The position numbers and the translations under genes are program-made. DNA of 64,000 nucleotides from contig VZRN01000634.1 in the NCBI GenBank assembly GCA_013397935.1, forward strand, positions 1,995,288 to 2,059,287, in the 5' to 3' direction. The DNA comes from Dasyornis broadbenti. Lineage: Eukaryota > Chordata > Aves > Passeriformes > Dasyornithidae. Position 1 is the stretch's first letter, and every line of letters starts with the position of its first letter. Shown piece after piece: positions 35,101 to 47,100 of the stretch. The notes under the pieces are model-generated. The model saw nothing but the letters and a program-made list of their open reading frames with translations. It was not told the origin of the DNA and searched no databases.

Positions 35101-38100
35101 ACTGGAGGCAAACACAGGTATTAGAAACTTGATTTTTTTTTAAGCTGATTTCCAGCAGTCATTCTACCTACAACCCCGTTTTACTCTACAGAAAAGCCTT
35201 TCTGTAGAGCTGCATGTTCATGAAGACCTAAGTGACATATTCTGGGGCTTTGGAGGCTGCATTTCTCTGGAAGTGTCTACAAATTAGTAAAAATACCTAC
35301 TTTCTTGACTTCATATATGTAGCACAAGGCATAAAGTATAACGTTCATATATGAGTGACAGCACATCCCTTAAGATGGATAAATGCTGTAAGCTTTCTTT
35401 ACAGGGCAGTGTCAATTATTACAGCTCCTCTGATTTCTGTATTATTGCACGGCTCTCTGGTAAAGGAGCCTCAGTGAGCTCAGTGGTGCTCCTGCAGTGG
35501 CCAGCCTGGAGGGGCCAATCAGCTTCTCACAGTACTTTGAAAGCCCCAGGAAGGATTTTTCTGATGAGTGGGTAAGCTGGTCTTTGGGAAGAGGAGTTGA
35601 TTGTCTTACGATTCGCACATTTTTAAATGACTGCGTGTTGAGCACGTACACCAGCTCTGCGTGATGGTTACTGATGCTCTTGCCCATGCTCTCTCCATCC
35701 TCCCCAAGCTCCTGCTGATGTTGCCTCACTGGGACTGTGGAGGGGCATAAAATCTTTTGTTAGACCATTGAATGTAACTGGTGAAAGGTCTGTGGTGCTC
35801 AGAGAGTGCTAAGCCTCTCTTCAGGATGACTCTCTCATTGCCAGGAGTGTGGTGCTCAGCTCCTTCAGAGGGTGATGTGGACAGGCAGAATTGGACAGAG
35901 GGGCAGGGGGCCCCACCTTTGGGCTCAGCTCCCTTCACCTCCACGCCGTGTCGCAGCAGAGCAGGGCATCAGGCACTCCAGGGGGTTTAATCCATGCATG
36001 GACGTGCTGATCCCTGGTGCTGCTCTCCCTTAGTTTCTCGGTAATGTTGAGCACAGCTTGCAGAAGTCCTTGCTGGAAAGTGATGGTGGGGCAGGGGTGA
36101 CACTGAAGTCATCTCCGTAGCAGTAAGTGAAGCCAATCCCTTTTTCCACAGCAGAACTAAATAGCAAACAGATGTGCAACCTCCTTTGTTTGCATAAGAA
36201 GCATTATCCTATATCCCATGTTCCTGGCACTCTTCCTTCAGTTACCACGTTCTTTCAAAGATAGTTCTTGCAGAGTCTTCATCACTGAAGTTACTTGATT
36301 CAGGGTCACGGGAGTTATAATCTTTAGATCCTCAAGTTTTTTCCCCCTAAGCACAGAGAACACTCACCAGATGTGAACATTTTGGCAACTTGGAGAGGAA
36401 AATTAAAACTTGAATCCATGCCCTGTTTTGTAGGTTTGTAATGGATGAATGATCAGCCCAGAAATTTGGAGAGTTTCTACTGTTTTATTGTATTTTTTAA
36501 TGAGATTTTGTCAAATTCAGTCATTGCTCACCCATATTTTTGCTGGGTGACTGGAGAGCAATTTGTAGGAGATATGAAGACGTGGTATTTCTGAATAGAG
36601 AATTGCAGCTTCTATTTGTACTGGTTTTGTTAACTGTTCCTAAACTCCAGACCAAGCAGAACCTTTGCTGAGAATATCTTTGTCTCAGGGTTCAGCTGAA
36701 GGATGGGGCGGTTCTAACCCTGGCTCTTCCAAAGCCTCCTTTTTCAAAACCACTACCCAATACTTGGATTTTAAGATCTTTTAAGATAAATAAACAGTTC
36801 ACTCAAACTTGCAGCTTCCTTTTGCCTTACAAACAAGTCAAAAAAGGCTCACGTGGCCTCTTTTTGCCCTTTGCCAGTAACCTCTAAGGAAACCTTTAAC
36901 ACTTTCCTTCTCACAGCAGTTGAGACTGGCAAAGTGGTCAAGGTGTAATGGCCATCAGATTTAACAGTAGGGAAGGTATAGGAATAAAACCAAACCTTCT
37001 GCTAACGCAGCAAGCCAGCACTTCCCAGTCTCCTGCTGCAATCAATCTACATCGTTAATGACTCTGAAAACAGACTGAACTGCTGGGGCTGGCACCGGGA
37101 AACTTGCATTACAAACTAACCATCTCTTATTAACCTTTCGGTGTTTCCTTCACAACACTAATTAGAGCCAAATAAAACTACTGTTTGTGAAACTCTTAAG
37201 TTAAAATATAATTTTCAGAGAAAATATGGTAAACTCCAGAGCTCCTGTTTGCTTGGCCTTTCTTTTTAATTATGATGGAGGATGGCTGTTACTTGTTTAA
37301 CAGAGGCTTACATGATTAATGCTGCAATGTTACTGTAATTAAAACAGCAAAAAAAGATGTGATTGGGGCCTGTATAATTTACAGACGTCTTGGCATTCTG
37401 GTGGCAGAGCAGCTCTAAGTGTTGCAAAGAGGAATCATAAAAATTTATTCTAATTAAAATTGCCAGATTGACTAAACAACAGGTGACTTATGTAACTTGA
37501 GCGACTTGCGCTTGGGGTGAGAAATCATCTGAAATCAGTGAATTATACAAAGCTGCCTATTATTCTGCTAAATGGGAAAGTGTGTGCTTACCATGGCAAC
37601 CCGCATCAATTTCACAGCCACTGGAAAATACAGGGCCCTTTATTAAAGGAATAATCGCCCCAAGCAGCGCAGTGACCCCCCACGGTTTGGGGCGGCCCCT
37701 GGGCATGGTGGGTGAAAGTGCTGCTGCGGCCGACAGCACGGGGGTTCAGGTGTGGGTACCGGGACACGCGCCCGGCAGCACGGAGGCTCAGGTGTTGGTA
37801 CCGGGACACGAGCCCAGCAGCACGGGGGTTCAGGTGTGGGTACCGGGACACGCGCCCGGCAGCACGGAGGCTCAGGTGTTGGTACCGGGACACGAGCCCA
37901 GCAGCACGGGGGTTCAGGTGTGGGTGCCGGGACACGCGCCCGGCAGTGTGGGGGGTTTGGGTGTGGTGCTGCACCAGCATCTCCAGAGGGGCTGGCACAA
38001 GTTGGGTGCCTGTTGTTTTTCCCTCCAAAACACAGTGCAATTACATTTATATGTGCGATAACGATAAATCATTTGGACTTCTGTTAATTAGGCTGCATGC

Positions 38101-41100
38101 TCAGAGAGCTGTAGGGCAGGGACTGCATCTCTCGTGGGTGCAGGGGAAGGAGCCCACCCGTCTCTGAAATGTGGTGACATGGGTGAGTGTCTAAACTGCT
38201 CCAGTTCCTGCAGGTATCTGCTGATGGGAGACACACCACTGGGTTTGTATGTAGGTTGTTTTACTAAATGAACTATGTAATAATATATAAGTCAAAACTC
38301 TGTAATAATTGGCACCAAACAGCAAAGAGATCTTGCAGCTTTTATCTGTCTTAAGGGAAGTGCTGCCACTCAAAACTCGTGAGTGCTATATTTTATTTCT
38401 CATACAGCATATATGAATGTAAGACTAGATATTTTTAAATGGGTCACAGAATTATTAAGAAGTTTGGCAGCCTTTCCTCCCGATGCATGCGGGTGTGTGG
38501 GGAGTGGGTGAGCTGAGGAGCAGGAGTGTGGGCTGAGCCAGGCTCTGGCTGGGTGTGTGTTGCCTTTGCGCAGTCATTTCCCCTTCCATCCTGCATTTAA
38601 CCCCTGTGTCTGTTTGCAAAATAAGTTCTTTATAGCAAGTATATTGTAGATCTATGTTAGTCACGATGTGTATAATCACAGTAAGCGTGATGTGGCCCCT
38701 ATTTTTACTCAGTATCTGTAATAGTAGTGATCAGCTTCCCCACTCTCAGCATTAGCTCTTTTAGTGTTCTTATTTTTCAGCAGAAAACCCTTTTTGTTCC
38801 ATTTTCCTTACCATGTTTTCACCCTTTTTCAAGTGCAAGAATGACTTGTTTTGCAACCAGCTTCATTAGCTACCAGCACGTTGTGTTTCATTATCAACAT
38901 CCACAGCTGGCTGTGGGTGCTGGCACATGGCAGCAGGTGACACAGTGGTCACCACTGTGTCACCTCACCTTTGGGCTGTGACAGTCACAGCTGGGGTGGG
39001 GCAGTGGAGTCAGCTTGAGATGGGTTGGGCTCGAGGTCTGGGTGTCATAAACAGGGGGACATCTGGGTATGTGGAGTGACTGGTTGTAGTGAAACCAGAG
39101 CTCTGTCCTGAAGAAATCCTGGGTTAACGTCAGATCCTCCAGGAAAAGGAGTAAACTGAACCACAGGGAAGAAAAAAAAAAAAAAAGAAAAGGAAAAAAA
39201 AGATGAAAAACCCCCTATCTGAATTGAAGCAATAGGAAATGAAAATTGCTGAGATATACTGTCATGTGGGTAGTGGTGCTACCAACCTTGTGCTGCAGTA
39301 ATTACCTCTATGCATGCAATTTGTGCTCGGCTACGACTGATTTCCCACATCATCCGGTGCCCAGGCTATATTCAATCAGTCCCAGCTGGAGAAAACTATC
39401 TTGGATCATTTGGTGAGATTTCACCACAGATGCTACCTTGAATCCCGGAGAAGCACTGCAGAGCCGAGCGCCGCAGAGCCACCCTGGCGCATGGCTGGAG
39501 GTGTGGGGACAGTCACGGCAGGGTCCTTCCGGCCAGGGACATGGGGTGCCACATCCTGGGGGTGCTGAGGACCTGGAGCTGGTGGGGGTGAAAGGCAAGG
39601 AGCATCTGGCACTTCCTAGGGAGAAGACTTGAATCTGCTGGGTGCGTGCTGGAGAGAGCAGGTTTTGTGGTTGTTCTTGCACTGTTTTATGTGAAAAATG
39701 AAAGAGTGAAGAGCGTTGGTTGGAAATTTTTGTGAGAAGCCAAGGGAGGTGGGTGTCCTCATCTCTTGCAAAGCAAAATAGGTCGAGCACTTGATTTCCT
39801 CCGACTGCTTTGGAAGTGTCGGCTTCACTAAAGAGATGAGGCAGAGGAGGAGCTGATGCGAGTTCAGCACACGGCGCTGCCTCGTCTGCTCAGGCACATT
39901 CCCAGTCAGCTGCTTCAGTAGGCGAAGGGCTCCCAAACCAGGCAGGAGCCTCCGGATTTGCCCTGTGAGAGGAACTTTCTTAATTCAACTACCTGCAATC
40001 CTGGATTAGGTATAGCTTGGTGAGAAGTTATAAAGGGGCAGCTCTTGTGTGGGAAGAGGAATTTGGCTAGAAACCTGAAGTTAAAATTGTGCCTAGTAGT
40101 AATTCAGGAAAATTCAGAGAGACAGTGCTTTTTGGGAGCAGTAGCTGCATTATTGGAGGGTATAAAAACCTTTGAGGAGGGTCTGGCACACTCAGGTGTG
40201 TCCTGGACTTGGAGTCATCTTTCACTCTCTGTGTTTACCAGTCTGTCATCATCATCATCATCATCACAGAATGGTTTGGGTTGGAAGGAACCTTAAGGAT
40301 CTACTTCCAACTGCCCTACAATGGGCAGGGACACCTTCCACTATCCCAGGTTTCTCAGAGCGCTATCCAGCCTGGCCTTGAACACTTCCAGGAGTGAGGC
40401 ACCCTCAGCTTCTCTGGGTGACCTGTGCCAGTGTGTCACCACCCTCACAGGGAAGAATTCCTAATGTCTTATCCAAACCTGTGCTTCTAACACTATTCTC
40501 CCTTGCCCAATCAACTCCATACCCCTGTCAAAGTCCTGTAGCCCCTTTATTTATCATTTGTGCCACTGATACTGCTCACCAGCACACTGCAGTGGGAGCC
40601 GTGTGTTCTGGATGCCCTGCTGTGTGTCCTAGGGCAGGCTCCCAGGGAGCCACCCCTGGAGCCCAGGAATGCCAAGTGCCTCACAGCGCTCACCAGGTGA
40701 CTTCCATGCCCTGCATCTGTTCTGACAGGCGGTGCTTCTGCAGCTGCTCTCTGATTAGTTTTGGTCCCTCAGATGCATTGATTTACAGACCTTTCCTGTG
40801 CAGTACAGCTTCTCTCGATGACAGGCCGTGAAGCACATGATAACTCAGCAGCCTAAATTATTCAGGCACATTGAATGTGTTTGGCTTGTTCCAAACTTTT
40901 GTTTCCTTACAGTGCTGTCAGGAGCACAGGTAGCCCTGATGCTTGTATTGCAACTCATTCAAGTGCCAAGGAGACACAGACAGCTTAAGTATAACCTGTG
41001 TTTTACCTCATTTATCACTTATTTCCACCGTCTGTTGTGCTTTTTCTGGGCACTTCTACGCCTCATAAAAATGTTTCTCTTGCACCTACGAGTTGCTCCT

Positions 41101-44100
41101 CTGGTACGCTGCTGATTCTGGGAAGTGTCTTCATCATGTGGTGGAAAAGCCCCTGTAAAATCCAAAGAAAATTCTGTGTCTGTTCCACCCTTTAGCCACA
41201 TGCCCTTTTGTGGAAGTATATTCACTCCTGCAAGTATTTTGACCCATTAGTCATCACTTTAGGATCCAGAAACCTCACCTTAATGAAGACAATAAACTAA
41301 AATTAATAGCTCTACCTGCAATTCCCTCATTGCCTGACCTCTGCTTTGTCAGTCTTCCTCCATTGTTATTTCGTGTATATGTTAAATTAGTGCAATGTAA
41401 AAATCCACACAAGCCCTTCTTTGGGCAGACTTGCCTTGCAGGGACCACCGAGCTATGGCAAGCAGATGGAGAGAAGATGCCTTGTCAGTGCAAACATGTC
41501 CCCTGGCTTTCTGGAGACTGTTCAAGAGCTTCTGGGTATAGCTGAGCGAATTTGCTTTCACCCTCCAAACACGTGCCTGGAGATTTAGGACCTCACTCAA
41601 AGCTTCTTGAATCCAGCAGGATTCTTTCAGCTGAGACCATTGGGCTTGAAATAGGACCCGAGAGAGATGGCAACCTCGGGGGATGTGCTCTGAACCTTGC
41701 TTGAGACATCGGTCATCTAAGCCTGTGTTCAGAAGTGAACTGAGGGAAGAGGAGCGCTCTGTTGCTGAGCATCTCCCTAATTCAATGAACAAGACAGAGC
41801 CTTGGGAGATGGAGGTTTGCCTTGGAAAATTCCAGCTGCAAATGAGATGCATGATTTTAGGAATTAGAATAATTACCCCCTGGAACAGGTTCCCTAGGGA
41901 TGTGATATATTCTGTATCACTTAGAGTCTTTAAATCACATTTGCATGTTTTTTGGAAAAGCGTGCCTAGTCACTCAAAGTGAAGGGCTGTGCTTGAGAAG
42001 TGCAGCGTGACAGGGCTGAGCATCCTGCGGTTTGCAAGGGAGCAGAGCAGGGATTCACCGTGGTCCCGTGTGGGTTCAGCTTTGCAGATCCCTGGAAGAG
42101 TGGGGTTTGGCACATCCTCAGCAAGAGCTCACGACTGTCCCCTTGGCCGGTGCTGGTGGCTGTGCAGGAATGTGCAGAACTGAACAAGTAACGCTGGGGA
42201 TGATTCAGGAGTGAACTCCCCCAGCCAAAATCTGCCTTCTCTTTCCAAACACACGCAGTCCCTTCCTCTGAATCAGATGTCCCCAGGCGCTGAGCAATCC
42301 TGGCTGTATCAGTGTTTCCAGGACCTTCCCTCCCACCACTCCCTGAGTGATGAGAATATTTTTGAAGATCTCATTTCCTGGCCTTTCCCTTTCATCTCTC
42401 AAAACAACAAGTAAATGAACAGCCCTTTAGTTTTTAGTTACTGCTCTGCACCCAGTGAGCTATCGGAGGCTGTTGACAATGACTTTTCTCTTTTTCATGC
42501 TCTTGCCTGCAGGATTTGGGGAGATAATTCATTTGGTCCTGGTGCTTTGTCAACTTTCAGCGGTTGTAATTGCCTAATGATCAGTGCTGATGCTGTTGTT
42601 AAGCCTGTTAAAACTTTGTCCTGCTGAACAGCCAGACTGTGCCTGTCTCATCATGTTGTGCCTGCTGTGCTGACTGGGGCCGCCTTTGATGCTCCCCCCT
42701 GGCCCCGTCTTTGGTTGCTGCTTCCCACCCACCTCAGGCGCTGCCGAGGGGATGGATGGATGCAGCAGAGTGCTACCCACGCTAGGGAACTGCACCTTCC
42801 GTTACAAATAGCTGAAGAATAATCCCACAGAGAGCCAAATGCTTTCCAGGATGAATCCCTTCTCACCTTTGCTGGCCACAAGGAGCCTGGAGCTGGTCGA
42901 TGAAGGTGGTCTGGTGTCTGTGCCATGGTGGGGTGGGTGAGAGTAGCTCTCTCTCAGAGGCTGTCACTGGTAGGGCATTGCTGTTTAGCAACCTGCTGCC
43001 ATTTCTGCTTTTCCATCTCTCGGGTGCCTTATCCACCCTCATTATAATTTTTTTAGTGCTCTAATTGGCCACATTTCGTTCTATCGCCTTTTTTTGCCAT
43101 TCATCTGAGGTGCCCAACTGGCTGGTGCCATCTCTCGAAGCCCCTGTTGCTCATCCTCGTCCCTTCCAAGGCTGTTTTTAATGGCACACATTGAACATTA
43201 GTGCATTACATCCCTTTTCCAAGAACAGTCTCCATCCACTCTTCTCTCGTCCCCCAGTGCCTCATCCAATTTAATTAATTATACTTAGTATATTACGCAT
43301 CCTGTCAAAGTTTTTCCTTTCCGAGGTTTAATGGTTTTTTAATTCTAATGCATGCTGCATGTGTAAGTGTTTTAGAAATGAGGCGAGTGTGCAGTGGCAA
43401 AGAGGCAGCATTACATCCGTGTGCCGCAGACAGCCAGGGTGGATCACTGTAGAGAGACTCCAGTGGAACTGCTGCAGGATGGTGCCTGCCTTCCCACTGC
43501 ATCCCCCTTCTTGTGCTCAGGGGGAGAACCAGGCTGATTGCACTGCAGAGGGGCACATTTGGGTTTAACCCTTCACTTATGGTGCATCCCTGTGGAACAG
43601 GAGCCTGGCCGGTGGCTCAGCCCCAGCACCGGCTGCATCCTCTCGGCGGCCGCAGCCCTTTGGTGAACTCCAGTGTAATGAACTTGACTCTCCTCGTGCT
43701 AACTCTGTCTGAAAGCACCAATTACATCAGTCATTTCAGCCTTGCTTTATCCCTTTGAAGAAGGGCCGTGTTGAGGATGCGGTGGGGACTACACTAATCA
43801 GGTAATGCTGGCTGGGGCTGGTACCTGTCGCTCTTTATTTCCCAGTGACACTTAAAAGGTTTGGTCAGCAAAGTGGTTCAGGAGGAGTGACTTTCTGGGG
43901 TCTTACACTGACTAGCTTTGGGTATTTCCAGATAAAACCTGCTCAGACTAAGAGGGTTGTGAGTTGGTGGTTGTTTTTTTCTTGCCTGTCAGTGTTGCAA
44001 AGTGCTTAGGTTTTGAAAATCCAGCTGGGCTCTGTCTGTCTGTCACACCATCACTGGGAGTAACGATGCTGTGGTGCAATTTAGCTGACAGCCCTGTGAA

Positions 44101-47100
44101 CCGGGGCCGGGAGCCAACACAATCCAGCCTGACCTCAGGGCAGTGCTGCAGGAATGTGCCTTGGGAAACCAGAAATCATCAGAGGCTGCACTGGCAGAGG
44201 CTGGGGCAGAGCCTGCCATGCTCCAGCAGTGCTGGAACAGCCCGTCCTGGGAGCAGGGGCCTCCCACCTCTGCACTGGAGCCACAGTAAGGGATGTGTGG
44301 TGGGATCCCAGTGGGCTGTGCAGCCCTCTGTGTAGGACTCTGAATCATTGCCCAGGTGCCCATGGGTTGGCAGCGGCTTGGCTGGGAGGACTGGAGCCGT
44401 GGACCTGACTGCTTTCCTTGTAGTGCTTGTGCAGGTCGTGAAAATACAGTTATTTTCCATTCCTGTTGTTCCTCCATCTCACACCCATGATTGTGAGGGC
44501 AACAGAATGGGATGGGGTAGGACAGGATGGGACCCCAAATGGATTGGTGGAATTGAGCTTGTCCATGACTCACAGGTAGTGTCATTTCCCCAAGCTTATA
44601 ATGAGGTTTTAGATTTAACTATTGACCTCATAGTAATTTACATGCATGTTTATCCACCTTTTAGATTAATGAAGGTAAACTTAATTGCCAGAATGAAGTT
44701 TCATCTAATGAAATGGACCAGATACCCAGACTTTGGCAATTCTGTCTTCTCTTCTGTTGGCCCTGGGGCCAGCCTAACCTGCAGCTGGCATTTCCCTGGC
44801 ATTGCCATTATGTCTCGTCGGTGTGGAGCTGAAACCTGCTTGGAGCCCTCTCTGTAGCTCCACGGCCATGCAGAGAGAGAACAGAAGTGTCTTTGTGAGT
44901 CGTGGTGCCGGGTCAGGTGCCCTTGGGTGCTGGACAATGTAGAGCAGCTTTTGTAGACCTGTCCCTGTGGCTGTCCCAGGTCCCTGTGGGATTTTCCAAT
45001 GCACCCGCCACCCTAGGCAAACATCTCATCATGGTACATCCCACCAGCATGGAAAAACCCCGTGTTCATCTGAGAAAGACTTAAAGTAGAGCACCAGGGA
45101 GTGGATAATGCTGGGCTCCAGGGTGGAGGCATTAGAGGTCAATGCCATGATGAGAGATGGCCAGCAACCAACATTTTGGTTTTTTAAGAAAAGGGGAAAA
45201 ATTCCCTAGCTATCTCATGATGATGAGGAACGCCCCATCGTGCTGGGAAGCCTTCCAGCTCCCTCCACTCTTTGGAGCTGCACACTTTTAGAAAGTACAA
45301 AGAGCTTCTCATAATGTTTTGCCTTGTGGGTACATCTATGATTAATTCCGTGCAAGCATTACTGGTGCAATAACAATACTGGAGGTCCTAAAACTGAAAA
45401 AGGAAACACATTTGGCTCATACTTCATACACAATCACTTACACTTAAGCTATTGATAGTTGATTGGGATCTGTAGACTGCTGGGCTGGTGCCACTGGGTT
45501 TCTGAGCGCGTTCAATGGCTGGAACAGACAGCGAGGCTGTAGGTTTTGGCAAGCTGTAGGTCTCATTAGTCAGGCTGACTGTATCTGACACGAGAGATTC
45601 CCATCCACCAAGATGAAGCTCACTTCCCTAGGCTTTGGCTGACGTCCCAACAATATTTACATGAAGGACAACAGAGGATCAGTGTTAGATTAAGGCTGTG
45701 AGTTTCCAGTAGGCAGACAGTTAAATATTCTATTGAAATACTCTTTTGATTATTTAGATAATAATGAAGTTTATGCATGTCCTTGAGAAATCGGGGGAAA
45801 GGCAGTTGTTTTATGCTAAGCATGCAAAGATGTGTTTAATCTTGATAATAGGAGTAAATTATGTATCAGCGTTTATAACCTCAGCTCCTTTATTTCTCAC
45901 TTGTTGTGTGGAAGCACCAGAAACCTCACAGGGAAGGGGGAGCCGTGCTGGGCGGGTGGCAGGAGGAGGGGGCAGGCAGCATCCCCTGGCCTTCACATCC
46001 CTGCGGGAAGAGGATGAGGATGGGTTGTTCTGTTTTGTCCTGGCTGAGGGAGGTGCTGGTTAGACATTAACCGTGAGCCCTCCGAGGAGAGGGCAGGGAT
46101 GCTGCTCTGACAGGTGCTGGGCCAGGAGTTGGCCCAGTACAGGCATCCAGGAATTGCTTGTTATCTCCCCCAGCTGTAATTTCTGTTTTGTTGGATTTTT
46201 ATCAGAATTGTTGAGTTGCTATTTTCTGAGCAATGCCTGATTTTGAATAGGACAGAGTAATAATTCAATTTATTCCTGCCATTGGAATGTGGCTGCCTGG
46301 CTGGTCCTACGTTACCCTGACAGAATATGTGAATTTGCTTCATCTTTGACAATAGCAGAGAACAGTAACCTTTGGATTAATTTGTTTTAGCGACTAAAGT
46401 CCCATTAATGGAAGGCAGCTGGTGTCAGAGGCATAAACGGAGACAAAGTTTTGCTCCCAATTGTGGGAAATGTGTTTAAACAGACTAGAAATGTTTCCGT
46501 CTCTGCAGGGTATAATATACTCAAATGGTTGCATTAACATGAAAAAAGTATAAGAAAGAGTGTATTTAGGACAATCCCTCTGTATCCAGTGCTAATGAAA
46601 TTGAATTCCAGTAATGAAGTCAAGGGGTTGTATTCTGCCCGTGCAGGCGGCGCAGGAGCTGCCATTAGCACTAATGGGAGCTGTGCGATGAGTTACGGAG
46701 CCCTAATGGCTCGAGATGGAAGACGTCTATCCGAGCCCAGACTGCTCTCCTCTCTGAGGGCTGGATCCCGCATCCCAGCATCAGTTAGGATGCTAATGAG
46801 CCCTAGATGGAGGCATGGGCAGGGGAGTTTCGGAGGTGAAATCCCCGCCGCTCAGGGGCCAGCACGAGCTCCATGGGCCACTTAAGAAAAGGATTAATTG
46901 GAGTTTAAATGGTGTGTTCTGCCGGCCTTCTGAAAGGGAATTAATTTTTCCTTGTGAATGAGGTGGGGATTGGCCTGCGGTCCTGGATAAAGGGGAGCAG
47001 CCAGCATTAAATTGCATTCCAGCCCATAATACCTTCTGGGTCTGACTCTGCCGTAGTGCAGGGCACACCCACACACCAGCTCCTTCTGCTTCTGGTGATC

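Noticed and set aside
35351..35575. ORF starting MSDSTSLKMDK, similar to the minus-strand ORF at 38191-38373
   Set aside because: The peptide similarity follows from homologous repeat DNA in inverted copies, with different stops and no domain; treated as a repeat, not a gene family.
37582..38167. Apparent repeat proteins (VPGHAPGSTEAQV type) in several frames on both strands
   Set aside because: They are produced by the 42-bp minisatellite, whose unit is a multiple of three; no frame extends meaningfully past it.
44602..44632. Hairpin with ATGAGGT/ACCTCAT arms
   Set aside because: Only seven paired bases around a 17-base loop; too weak for a miRNA precursor and likely by chance.
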